DNA of 64,000 nucleotides, from contig NC_061817.1 of the NCBI RefSeq assembly GCF_021462225.1, forward strand, positions 7,785,327-7,849,326. The letters run 5' to 3'. This DNA comes from Girardinichthys multiradiatus. Taxonomy: Eukaryota > Chordata > Actinopteri > Cyprinodontiformes > Goodeidae. The position numbers and the translations under genes are program-made. The notes under the pieces are model-generated. The model was not told the origin of the DNA. It saw nothing but the letters and a program-made list of their open reading frames with translations, and did not search any database. Positions 1 to 11,208 of the stretch are shown piece after piece; position 1 is the first letter of the stretch; each line of letters opens with the position of its first letter.

Positions 1-134
1 AGCACAGTACAGGTGTTTACCGCTATTACTTCGGCGACACCCTTGACTACGGTAGCCGTAATGCTGCAAGCGGTGCGGCTTTGTAGTTTACCAGTCGTAC
101 TGAAACATTTTGACAGAGCGCCGTGTACAACCAG

Positions 135-245
135 TATGGATCAACCAATTAACCAATTGATCCATATATAAGGCGCTCCGGATTACAAGGCGCACTGTCA
201 TTTTTTGAGAAAATTAAAGGTTTTTAAGTGCGCCTTATAGTGCGG
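135..245. repeat. Palindromic fragment of an unclassified interspersed repeat
   Basis: Two inverted repeats lie here. TATGGATCAA at 135-144 pairs perfectly with TTGATCCATA at 157-166 across a 12-base loop. GATTACAAGGCGCACT at 181-196 pairs imperfectly with AAGTGCGCCTTATAGTGC at 226-243. The GCGCCTTATA arms resemble the ends of small non-autonomous DNA transposons common in fish, but the rest is off the window or lost. The Tc1 element starting at 266 inserted at its right end. Confidence 0.35.
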
Positions 246-265
246 AAAATACGGTATATTATATA

Positions 266-1870
266 CAGTGCCTTGTGAAAGTACTCGGCTCCTTGAACTG
301 GTCAACCTCTTGCCACGTTTCAGGCTTCAAACATAAAGATATAAAATTCGAATTTTTTGTGAAGAATCAACAAATGGGACACAATCATGAAGTGGAATGA
401 AATTTATTGGATGTGTCAAACTTTTTTAACAAATAAAAAACTGAAAAGTGGGGAGTGCAATATTATTCGGCCCCCTTGCATTAATACTTTGCAGCGCCAC
501 CCTTTGCTGCAATTACAGCTGCAAGTTGCTTGGGGTTTGTCGCTATCAGTTTTGGACATCGAGAGACTGAAATTCTTGCCCATTCTTCCTTGCAAAACAG
601 CTCGAGCTCAGTGAGGTTGGATGGAGAGCGTTCGTGAACAGCAGTCTTCAGCTCTTTCCACAGATTCTCGATTGGATTCAGGTCTGGACTTTGACTTGGC
701 CATTCCAACACCTGGATACGTTTATTTGTGAACCATTCCATTGTAGATTTGGCTTTATGTTTTGGATCATTGTCTTGTTGGAAGATAAATTTCCGTCCCA
801 GTCTCAGGTCTCTTGCAGACTCCAACAGGTTTTCTTCCAGAATGGTCCTGTATTTGGCCCCATCTATCTTCCCATCAATTTTGACCATCTTCCCTGTCCC
901 TGCTGACGAAAAGCAGGCCCAAACCATGATGCTGCCACCACCATGTTTAACAGTGGGGATGGTGTGTTCAGGGTGATGAGCTGTGTTGCTTTTACACCAA
1001 ACATATCGTTTTGCATTGTGGCCAAACAGTTAGATTTTGGTTTCATCTGACCAGAGCACCTTCTTCCACATGTCTGGTGTGTCTCCCAGGTGGCTTGTGG
1101 CAAACTTTAAACGAGACTTTTTATGGATATCTTTGAGAAATGGCTTTCTTCTTGCCACTCTTCCATAAAGGCCAGATTTGTGCAGTGTACGACTGATTGT
1201 TGTCCTATGGACAGACTCTCCCACCTCAGATGTAGATCTCTGCAGTTCATCCAGAGTGATCATGGGCCTCTTGGCTGCATCTCTGATCAGTCTTCTCCTT
1301 GTTCCAGATGAAAGTTTAGAGGGACGGCCGGGTCTTGGTAGATTTGCAGTGGTCTGATACTCCTTCCATTTCAATATGATTGCTTGCACAGTGCTCCTTG
1401 AGATGTTTAAAGCTTGGGAAATCTTTTTGTATCCAAATCCGGCTTTAAACTCCACAACAGTATCTTGGACCTGCCTGGTGTGTTCCTTGGTCTTCATGAT
1501 GCTCTCTGCACTTTGAACAGAACCCTGAGACTATCACAGAGCAGGTGCATTTATACGGAGACTTGATTACACACAGGTGGATTCTATTTATCATCATCAG
1601 TCATTTGGGACAACATTGGATTATTCAGAGATCCTCACTGAACCTCTGGAGTGAGTTTGCTGCACTGAAAGTAAAAGGCCCCACTTTTCAGTTTTTTATT
1701 TGTTAAAAAAGTTTGACAAATCCAATAAATGTCATTCCACTTCACGATTGTGTCCCACCTGTTTTTGATTCTTCTGAAAAAATTTGAATTTTATATCTTT
1801 ATGTTTGAAGCCTGAAACGTGGCAAGAGGTTGAAAAGTTCAAGGGGGCCGAGTACTTTCGCAAGGCACTG
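266..1870 (-). mobile_element. Full-length Tc1-like transposon (family A, copy 1)
   Basis: A cut-and-paste DNA transposon of 1,605 bp. Both ends start with CAGTGCCTTG and carry inverted repeats of roughly 200 bp (about 266-470 and 1665-1870) that flank one transposase gene on the minus strand. It sits between TA dinucleotides at 264-265 and 1871-1872, the Tc1/mariner target duplication. Both terminal repeats are almost intact, so copies like this could in principle still be mobilised by a transposase made elsewhere; its own gene is broken. A second copy in opposite orientation lies at 23104-24704. The family resembles fish Tc1 elements of the Passport type, from memory of the N-terminal sequence. 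Confidence 0.93.
481..1497 (-). pseudogene. Tc1-type DDE transposase, one in-frame stop
   Basis: Encodes about 338 codons, the usual Tc1 transposase length, starting at an ATG complementary to 1495-1497 and ending with a TAA at 481. The N-terminal third has a paired-like helix-turn-helix (ISQALNISRSTVQ) and the linker motif GRPSKL. The catalytic domain shows D151 in WSDET, D242 in FQQDND and E277 in PIENLW, with 34 residues between the last two, the Tc1 DD34E pattern. The frame is continuous except for one nonsense codon, TAA at 1030-1032 (codon 156), directly after the first catalytic motif; copy 2 has GAA there. One lysine codon near residue 17 is also missing relative to copy 2. The protein would bind its own terminal repeats in the nucleus. 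It is dead as written but only lightly damaged. Confidence 0.92.
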
Positions 1871-1872
1871 TA

Positions 1873-4800
1873 TTTATTATTTTATTTTTCGTGAAATACT
1901 AGTAATTATTGTTGAGACAAATATTCACAGCAAGGCTCAAATTTATACTTTTATTAAATTTGATAATACATCACTTGTACATCACATCCTGTTTCTATTT
2001 ACTCTCTGTTTGAAACAATTGATTATTTTGCAATGACACAGGATGATGCCTAATCAAACCAAAATCTATCTATGCAGACATCTTGCAAGTAGATATTAAA
2101 GAAATAAAATCCCATTTCATTAAAGTAGATTATGACTAGAACACAGAAGATTACTTTAAATCATCAGCCTTCAAAGCAGATGTGAAATTTTCCTTGTCGG
2201 ATGCGAAATGACACATGGCTGGTATGAAACATCCTTTGGCATACTGCAGATAATATTTACTGCCAGCCAAATTTTAAGATTTACTACCAGCCTACTTCAG
2301 TCAGCTGGCCGCCAGTGTGCAGTAATATGATTCAGCCATCTAAGGCTAGTTCACAAACAACTAGCCTTAGATGGGCATGACAGTACCCCCTACCACTTTT
2401 CCTTTAGATACTTGCCGGTGAACATATTGTTTGTTTGGACAGAGTTGGGACATGCACGACCTATTACAACTGGGACTGACTGCAAGTGACACCTGTCTGC
2501 ATGCTTTCTGTTTGCAAGGAGGAACACAGCCACTACCAGCTGCTGACCATTGCCGTTTTGTCTGCTCTATCATGATCTTTTTCAGCATGGGTAAACAGTG
2601 AGGTAGAACTTGTTTGAAAAAGGCAGTTTTTTTACTACATACATTACAACAATATATATTTTTAAGGGACTTTGCAACCATAATTAAATTAACTATGGAA
2701 AAATATGCCTTGAATTGTTTGACAAATCAATGTTACTGTCAGTTTAACAGTGAAATTATGTCTGTGTAATTGCTGAGAACAAATTAACCTAAAATGGCAT
2801 GCTTTGTTTTTGTTCATGGTTCTTTCTATCTGCAATATAATTCCTCCAAATCTCTGCCTCTCCTCGTGGAGTTTTATCATAAGTGTTATGCTTCTATAGA
2901 TCTCTTTTAATTTACATTCCTCTTCACTAAGTCTCTCTGTATTAAAGAATATCACAACTGTGGAGCTGCACTCACATTAAAAGTGTCCTCCTTCAAATTT
3001 TATGCTGAGTGGTTCTGCAGATTTCATACCAATTCCAAAACCATGCTTCCCTGTAACACTTGTAGGGGCTGGTAGAGAGATTTCTGATATTTATCTCATT
3101 TGTTTAAAGTTAATACATACGTTCTTTAAAGATTCCGCAGTAATGGTTTATTGATCCTGTAATGGCACATGAGGCATCTATCTGCGAGAGAGGAGGAGCA
3201 TTCAGGAGTGAAAGAGATAAGTTTGAAGGGGCGGCAGAGAAGGAGGAAAGAGGTGGTGTAAAATAAAGGAGGTGGAGAAGAGAAACAGATAGTTGAAGGG
3301 GTGAAGGATAATCCCTTATTGTGACCAGGGGTGATGTTGAGTGGAAAAGGGATTACTGAAAGTACTGAATGGCGCCTGTTTCACTCCAAGAATTTCAGGA
3401 GCACACATGTAGTGCTTTATTGTATTACTTCTGAGGATAAGACATTGACTTGCTTCATTTATCTTTCTGTATCTTTACACAGTCCTTAATTAAAATAATA
3501 CCTTTGTGGCGTTGTGATTGTCATTCCCTTGACTGCTTTGACCACTGTTTCTTTGGAACATTTGAAGAAAATAATCCACATTAGAGAAAATAATTTAGTG
3601 TTAAATTATTAAAAATATGTTACCAGCCTATTTCGGATTATTTTCCTTAGAATCAACATTAATAAGTCGATTTAGGCTGGATGGGTTGTCAGGGCCAGAA
3701 ATTTAGGATTCTTTAAATTTGCCTTTTTGCAGAAAAGATTTCCTTTTTTTTACCCAAATTCTGGATTTATACTGTGGAAACTGAAGTTATGTCAAGTTGA
3801 AGTTAATTGGTTTTAGCCAAACCTCCACTTTGCGATTTGTGGCCAAATACCAAGCTCTGTTTTTTGTAAAGGATGACTTAGTGATTGAAGCACATTCAGA
3901 TTTCACATTAGAAGGCGTAATTACCAGTATTTATTTAGAGTAATCTTGCAATAAGCAGGAAATAACTATTTATTTTAGGAGAGATGACAAAACAATGCGA
4001 TTGAGAGAGCAGCTGTGAAACATAGTTTTACTGATCTAGAACAAAGCCAAAATGAGGCTGTTCACATTTTAAGTTGTCTTCAGCATCCGATGTTAGCAGT
4101 TAGCACTATTAGCATAATTATTATCTTTAACTGCAGACGTCAGGCTCTGTGTATTTCCTAGAGCATTGGTCCCCCACCACTGGGCCACAAAACCTGTACA
4201 TTTAGTCCTCGACTACAAAAAAAGAATACATATTTTTTTTATTCTCTATTATTGTCCATCTCTTGCACTTGACACTTACAAACCTATGCAGCTGTCAGGG
4301 ACACCAGTGTGTGGCCATGCAAATGTCTTGTTGTTGTAGTTGTTATTGACTCTGTATTCATACCCATGAGTCCGTTGGTGCCAATTTGACAAGGGTGGGT
4401 GTAAATTAACATCCAATAGCAAAAAAAGCCAACATGCCTCTTCAGAAAATAGTTATGTTTTAAACAGCTTCTTAAACCTTTTGTTCTTCCTCTGACTTAA
4501 TTTTAGTGCTTCAATGTGGTGCTTTCATTTACTGTAAAAAGATCCAGTTTTTGTGTTTCTGACTGCCGGATCACTGACCAGGTCAAGCTGAAAGTCAGAT
4601 GATTCTGGTCACAGCTGATTTTCTTACTGAGACAAAAATGGTGTGCGAGTTTGTTGAATTATAAAAGAGAATTGAAGAAGCCTTATAATTCTTTGCAGAC
4701 CGGCATTTTACAACTTTCAACAACCTGATCAACTTCCCTTATCCTCCTCCAAAGAGTGAAAAATATAGTAATAGGGTAAAATTATGCTCTAAAACAATGT

Positions 4801-4984
4801 TAATGTCAAATAGTTGCCGACTTTTTTAACGACAATAGATCCCACTAGAAAGAGAGTTTGTTCACTTAAAATAACAAGAGATTAGTTACACATTCTTTCT
4901 TTTTCAACATCAATAATGACAGGTAACATTTTATACAGGGTTATATATCAGGTATGAATTTTGTTCTTCAAATGTTATTATTTT
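1873..4984. other. AT-rich intergenic or intronic DNA, no gene recognised
   Basis: I see no coding region, RNA gene or clear transposon end in these 3.1 kb. Open frames are short and have no recognisable motifs. The only structure I can point to is the perfect hairpin at 2337-2373, listed separately. Confidence 0.6.
2337..2373. other. Perfect 15-bp inverted repeat (hairpin)
   Basis: CATCTAAGGCTAGTT at 2337-2351 is followed by the 7-base loop CACAAAC and its exact reverse complement at 2359-2373. It is not bounded by an obvious target duplication and is not followed by a gene, so its role, if any, is unknown. It could be a transposon scar or a chance palindrome preserved by DNA repair. Confidence 0.6.
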
Positions 4985-5355
4985 ATTCATTCATTCATCT
5001 TCTATACCCTTTATTCCATAGTGGGTCATGGTGGAGCTGGTGCCTATCTCCAACAGTCTACGGGCGAGAGACAGGGTATACCCTGGACAGGTCGCCAATC
5101 TATTGGAGGGCAACAGAGACACATACAGGACAAACAACCATACACACACTCATTCACACCTAAGGGCAATTTAAAGAGACCAATTTACCTAACATTCATG
5201 TTTTTGGACTGTGGGAGGAAGCCGGAGTACCCGGTGAGAACCCACGCATGCACGGGGAGAACATGCAAACTCCATGTAGAAAGACCCCTGAGTCAAACCC
5301 AGGACCTTCTTGCTGCAAGGCAACAGTGCTACCAACTGCGCCATTGTGCAGCCCT
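4985..5355 (-). mobile_element. V-SINE, DANA/HE1-like, near full length
   Basis: Read on the minus strand, the 5' end (near 5355) has a tRNA-like head with an A box (TGGCGCAGTTGG) and a worn B box (GGGTTTGACTC). The conserved central V domain follows (GTTTGCATGTTCTCCCCG, CTTCCTCCCACAGTCC), then an LINE-related tail and a terminal GAATGAATGAAT repeat at 4985-4998. This order (tRNA head, V domain, tail, simple repeat) is that of fish HE1/DANA-type SINEs. They make no protein and are copied by a partner LINE. Confidence 0.85.
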
Positions 5356-5534
5356 TAATTAAATCATATTAGGAATTGTCTATTTGTCTATTTTTAATCA
5401 GTTCATTTTAATGCTGAATTAAGCAAAAAGATATTTTATGGCAAATATTTATTTAGCAATCCACAAAATGGGTTTCTGATTTAAACCGGCGATTTGGGAG
5501 GATTACCAGTAGACACTGTATTAGTCTTTATAAT

Positions 5535-5690
5535 GTATTTTTGGGTTGACCCAGTATGCTGGGTCAAATTCATAACTTTACTCTGCTGTGGTAAATCAAC
5601 CCAGACCAACCCAGATTGGTCCACATTTCACTGCATTAAGAAAAATAACCCAAACAGGGTTGTTACTCACCCAGCAAGTTTAATGGATGT
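5535..5690. repeat. GGGTT/AACCC-rich MITE-like remnant
   Basis: About eight short GGGTT, ACCC or AACCC motifs occur in both orientations within 150 bp, including GGGTTGACCC at about 5541 and GGGTT near 5657. Palindromic GGGTTAACCC repeats of this sort are common in small fish DNA transposons. I cannot define ends or a target duplication, so this is a pattern call only. Confidence 0.3.
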
Positions 5691-8600
5691 ATATTTTGTT
5701 ATTTCTTGTGCAAACTAATTACTACAAGCAGACTTTATTTTTTGATCTCAGACTTTTGATCTCAGGTGCTTCATTTACGTTAGGTCAGTCACAAAAACAC
5801 AATAATACCTGGCAAAGGATTGAGTATGTCACATACTGTATATCCACAAAAATAAAAACATTTTTTAACCCAACAATATGTATTTTATTTTATTTTTACT
5901 CTCCCTGGGATTTATATCCACTCTGCACCCCCAGTTGGTTAATGATTATACAGTTCCCAGACCCAGGCAACAGAGTCTTGTTGGTGCACATTTCCCTAAT
6001 CCTCATGTGAATTATGAAGAGAGACTCGCCTTCAATGATTATGCCTTGTAAGACCCTCGGTGCATTTGTCTATTCTCGATTATGCATTCTTGCTCTCTTT
6101 AGTAGAGCCTTTGGACGGGCTAGTGTGAGTATGAATGAGTGGGCTTTCTCTTTGCCTGTCACTTAAAGGCAAAATCTTCAGGTGCTGATGACTCCATGTC
6201 AAAATCCTTTTCTTGTCAAGCTAATGAGAATAAGATATGAAAGCCTTCCCTTTAAAAGAAAATTAAGCTTTGAATAATTTTTCTGTTCTTTCTCTCCTTC
6301 GCTTTCCATCTCTCATAGGTCCTTGCTTCTTAATTAGATAAATGTTCCTGTATCTCCTTGTGTTTGTCCCTCCCATACATCTCTACGGCTTCGTTGAATA
6401 ATGCACGGTTGCCTGTATTGAAAAGAATACATTATTGATTAGGGAAAGAATTATCCTCCCCTCCTGCAGTATAAACAGTCTTGCTGGAATGTACCACCAC
6501 AAAAACCCCCTTAATACCTCAGGAATAAAAAAAAAGAAAAAGGTTTCTTAATCTCTTCGCTTTGCTTTTTTCAAATTTTTTCTCTTTAGTACCCGCTAAT
6601 TTATTTACAATGCGTAATTGAGGGTGGATGTCGCAGTTGGCTTGTTGATATGGCATCATTTAATTCTTACGTTAAATTATTTTTGACCTGTTCAAAGTTC
6701 AGTAATAGCACCTGGATGTTTGTCATTAACTTTTTTGGTCAAGCCTTGCTAGTTTTATCTGACATCATCTCGTGCCGATGTTGTATTTTCTCTTTTTTAA
6801 AACCACATCGCTGGAGTGGTACCCATTTCTATTTTGCCCTAAGAGAGACATACATTCACCCCAGGGAAAAACAATAAAATGTTCTGGCATTCATCGACTG
6901 TATATACGAGTACGTTCAAGTGTTTTTGTCCTGTGTTGCTATTTAACACACACATGTGACACGAAGTGATTTCACCTTAACATTCATCCCCAGATCTAAA
7001 ATTTATAACACTGAGAGGCAGGCATGGGCTGATATAAGATTCTCATCATAGGACAACCTTGAGGAAATGTACCATGTTTTCATGTTATTTACAGTAAAAG
7101 TTCAAGCAAAAATCCACACCACACCACCAACTTACTTTTTTTTAAATCCGAAAAGCAAAGGTTATTCAGAATGTTGTTAAAATAATATAAAATGTTGATT
7201 ATTGCAACTATGCTAATTTGATCAATGCCATTTATGTATGTATTTATTTTAACGTGTTGAAAAAGGTGAGGGAAAAAGCAGGGTGTACAGACAAAGCAAA
7301 GTATTACTATTATTAGAAAGTACTGCTATATACAATAAGTATATCGTGTATCTATTGATCTATTAGCCAATGTTGTATTAGGGTCTAGTAAGTTGTATAG
7401 TCTATTTTAGGTGTGTGAGTAGGTACACCACAAATGTCTTTAATTCATTAAGGTACAAATTTGGAAAGATGAATAAGCAAAAATGTATTTGTAGTGTCTA
7501 AGTATTCTTTCTTGTACCTTTTATTCACTCTGTTCTTTATAGAGAAACTATCAGAGTATAACAAGCTGATATTAGCAGGTTAATTCTTACTTGTCAACTT
7601 GCCTTGAAATATTTCCAACTTCAGAAATCTCTTTGCCTTGTGGGAAAAAGAAAAAAAGAAGTGTATAGGCATTTTTTGAAGAAGTGTGCAGCAAGTTGTG
7701 GGGGAGGGGAAATCACAACACTCCCCTGAGCTCTATACAGCCAGATAGAATCTTTGCATTAAAACTATAACTGTAAACAATGATATGGGTGGTCACCCCA
7801 TGCCTATTAAGTAGCCTGTTTATACAATGCCCTCACCAAAGCTGGCCACTAATAAACCAGTGATAACTTATTTGGTGCATTCCCACTAGATTCCTGTCAA
7901 TTGACAGATGCACCTTTTTTATCATACCTGTACAGCAGCATTGGTAGAGGAAGCAAACTGTCGCCAGTGCTCTGTGACAGGAAGGTCGCTCTTCTCTAAA
8001 AACACTCTCTCAGCTTCCAGTGTTGTCAGTAAGTTTTACAGATAAACAGCAGTAGCAGCACCTGCAAACTGGTTACACAAGGTTCCCCTTACAGTTTGCT
8101 TCTCATTTTGAATTTATTCAAGAGAAACAAAATAAGAGACCCCCTGTTACTTACTCCCTTCCTCCTGAGATACCCTTGTTTGTGAAAATACAGACATCTT
8201 TTTCGAACCCTTGTGTTCTTTGTAAATTGTGGAATTTGTTTTTTACTGATGAAATTAACAGGCATCTTCTCAGTCCATACTGAGAATGTAATTGCTGAAC
8301 CATGCCACAAAAAGGAGGTAGGAAAATACTGTACCTCAATGCCAGCTTTAATTCTTCAATGTATACATAAGTTATTTATCATTGTTTATTACTTAAAAAT
8401 GTGTTGAATCACTGAAAATGTCAGGGAGTTGTAAAAAAGACTCCATGTGAAGAGTGAATGAAGCTTCTTAAGTTTGAAAATAACAGCCACTGTATTATTT
8501 TATGTTTGCATTTTGCATTTTTAATGGCAAGCAAGGTGCAACATCCATAGGTGGAAAAAAAAATATTATTTGGTTCCCAAAGTGGGTTTCAAAGATGCAA

Positions 8601-9770
8601 CTGGGTGGGGACTAAAGATAATTTTTGCAAATGACAAATTATAATGGTTAAAGCGTATTTATAAGGTAAATGTTGAAAGATGTGAAAACAACAGCAGAGA
8701 AAAAAAGGGGGGAAATTATTTTTGGATAGTTTACGGTGTTTGTTTGGCATGCACTGAGAGAACAAACAAACTTTAGAAAGAAAGCAGGGGCATTGTGTGA
8801 ACCACCACACTCTGCCACTCTTTTACCTTTTGTTACCTCTGTAATCATATTATTAATAAATTACAAACCTTTATCGTTTCACTTTACTTTGACACTACGA
8901 GATTTAGTGAATTACACTACACTCTGTAGGTAAATAAAAACAAAGGAATCGCCCCTCCTTTAATGTATTGTTATAAAAAAGAAAACAAAAATGAATCCGG
9001 CTATCTGAAGCCTATTGTTTCAGTGGTCATTTGCGATCTCTATCCAAATGAACCCCTGCTTGTTTTTCCAGTCTACAGTACATATAGGAAAACATAATGG
9101 CCAGTAGCTGCAGGAAATATGAAAATTAGCAGTTTAAAACTCTTTTGAGTCATTTCTTCAAATGTTATGAGATTATTTAAAGTCTGTTTATGTGTGTGTG
9201 TCATGATTTCATACCTGTCTTTTTCAGAGATGCAATGTTGTCATCCTTCGGACTGTCCACATGTCAGTTCATACCCACCACAGGGACGGTTGACATCCAC
9301 TGTAAAAACTGATCATTTTAAGTGATTTTGGTTTGATCATGGGCTCTTATAAGTCACATTTTATGAGTCAGTTGGTTCGAAGGAGTGTCCGAACCAAAAT
9401 AAATGGAAACAGAGTGTAGTGGAATTACTTTATTACAATAAAAGTCATTATGCTACACAGGTACAAGAATATGGGTACAGTTTGTTTATACGTATGAAAA
9501 GGAAACAGCAGGGGACACAATAACAATGCTTTGGGATAAAATGTGGCTACACAATGTTGAAAAAGCAAATTTAACCTGTGCTGCTTTGGACATTCACATT
9601 GTAAATTTTTTATGCTAGCCTTTATTTATTCTTTTTGAACGTTGTTGCCTAATTCACCCACTGGTAGCGTTTTCCAGGAAAGTCTGTGGTACACAGCCAG
9701 GATCCCACCTTTCTGGTGGGTGAAATATTTAAACAGTTTCAATGATATTTATTTATTTTTTCTATGTGTC
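5691..9770. other. No gene or mobile element recognised
   Basis: Four kilobases of AT-rich sequence with only short, motif-free open frames and homopolymer runs (for example near 6520-6545 and 8553-8562). I cannot support any gene, exon or transposon here. Confidence 0.55.
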
Positions 9771-10312
9771 TGTTATGATTCTGTCCCGTCTGCCTGCTCT
9801 GTCTTCATGCAATCGTCTCATCTGCTTCACCTGTCCACTGCTGCGCTGGAGCGCAATCACAGTCATGACACACACCTGTTTCTCTGCAGTTATATACAGC
9901 CCTCAGACAGGCAGGTGGTGCCAGATTTTCGAAAACCTGCCAGCATTTCTTCCTGCCTGATCACCTTTTTGACCACTTTTTGCATCTTGGATTTCCCTGT
10001 CTTGCCTGGCCCTCACTGGATGCTTCTCGCCTCTGGATCACGACCTTGTTTCTGCCTCTCAACCAAAGCCTCCAGCCTCGCCCCTGGATTAGTCTGCCTG
10101 AGCCTGCCTGACCCAGTTTCTGCCCCTCGACCACCGAGTTTTGGATCTCCCCCCCCCTTTTTTCAAGCCACTAACCTGCCTCTCCGTTCCCAGTGATCCC
10201 AGGTTCCAGGCTGGTGGTTTCCTGAGTTTCTGTGCGCTGCTCCTGAATAAATCTTTTAACTGTTTATTGCGTTTCTGGCTAAAATTCTGGGTCCTCCGTC
10301 CTGAACGTTACA
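9771..10312 (+). repeat. 5' LTR of the gypsy element
   Basis: Starts TGTTATGATTCTG and ends CGTTACA, 542 bp. It holds an AATAAA polyadenylation signal at 10246-10251 and shares its last ~170 bp closely with the 3' LTR. The gag start codon follows 16 bases after the LTR end, so the leader is very short. I could not match a specific tRNA primer-binding site. Confidence 0.85.
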
Positions 10313-10328
10313 GGAAATCTGGCCGATA

Positions 10329-11208
10329 ATGGACCCCTCGCCAGCACAGCAGTGGCGCACCTGCGTGGATAACTCCATTGCTCGTCTTGATTCTGGAATG
10401 GGTGAGATTATCACCATGTTGCGATCCATGTCCCCTGTTTCTGTCATGGTGAAAGAACCCCGACTGGTTCCCCCGGACTTATTCAAGGGAGATTCCGACC
10501 AGTGTCGGGCTTTCCTAACTCAGTGTGAGATACATTTTGAATTACAGCCGTCCTCTTTCCCCACTGAGCGCTCTAGAGTGGCGTTTGTCATTTCCCTTTT
10601 AGCTGGCAAGGCCAAACAGTGGGGCACAGCTGAGTGGCAGAATAACTCAGCCTCCTGTGCTTGCTATTCAGTCTTTTCTAAAGAGCTCATCAGAGTTTTT
10701 GATCTAGTCCTTCCTAGTCGGGAGGCCGCCAGGGGGTTGTTGTCCTTGAGGCAGAGAGATAAGAGTTTGACGGCATACATTATCGATTTTCATCTACTGG
10801 TTGCCGACAGTGGCTGGAATCAGGAGGCTTTAATGGATGCTTTTATGCAAGAACTAAATGACAATATTACATATGAATTGGCTACTCGAGAATATCCCTC
10901 CACCCTCGTTGAATTGGAGAACCTGGCGACTAGAATTGACCCCTGGACTCAGTGAGAGAGGGAGGGAGAGGCGTCGGTGGGGGGGGGGGGTTCGGGGGTC
11001 AGCCCTCTTCAGCTCAGGGTGGCACCCAGAGCCTCTGAATTCTCCTCCCACGGTCTTAAAAGGATCTGACCCAGAACCAATGCAAATAGGGAGGACCAAG
11101 TTCTCGGTAGAGGAACGTTCACGCCGCCAACAGCTGAGCCTGTGCTTTTACTGCGGGGGCCAAGGTCACACAGTCACCAAGTGTCCGTTAAAAGGGCCGG
11201 CTCAGTAG
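10329..11208 (+). pseudogene. gag: gag: capsid plus CCHC zinc knuckle, frameshifted
   Basis: The gag protein of a Ty3/gypsy element would form the virus-like particle and bind the RNA genome. It opens at the ATG at 10329. The capsid-type region runs about 208 codons to a TGA near 10953. The reading then resumes in the next frame, through an arginine-rich stretch and a poly-G run at about 10979-10992, to the zinc knuckle ([16 protein letters not shown]2CX4HX4C) near 11148-11189, and ends at TAG 11206-11208. The shift is most simply an indel just before the poly-G run. Gag and pol lie in different frames; pol is in the -1 frame relative to the knuckle. The sequence is recognisable but cannot give a full protein as written. 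Confidence 0.85.

Noticed and set aside
4961..5362. Open frame of 133 codons on the plus strand
   Set aside because: It is the antisense reading of a V-SINE; no independent coding evidence.
9642..10196. Open frame of 184 codons
   Set aside because: It covers unrelated flank and the 5' LTR of the gypsy element; it crosses the element border at 9771.
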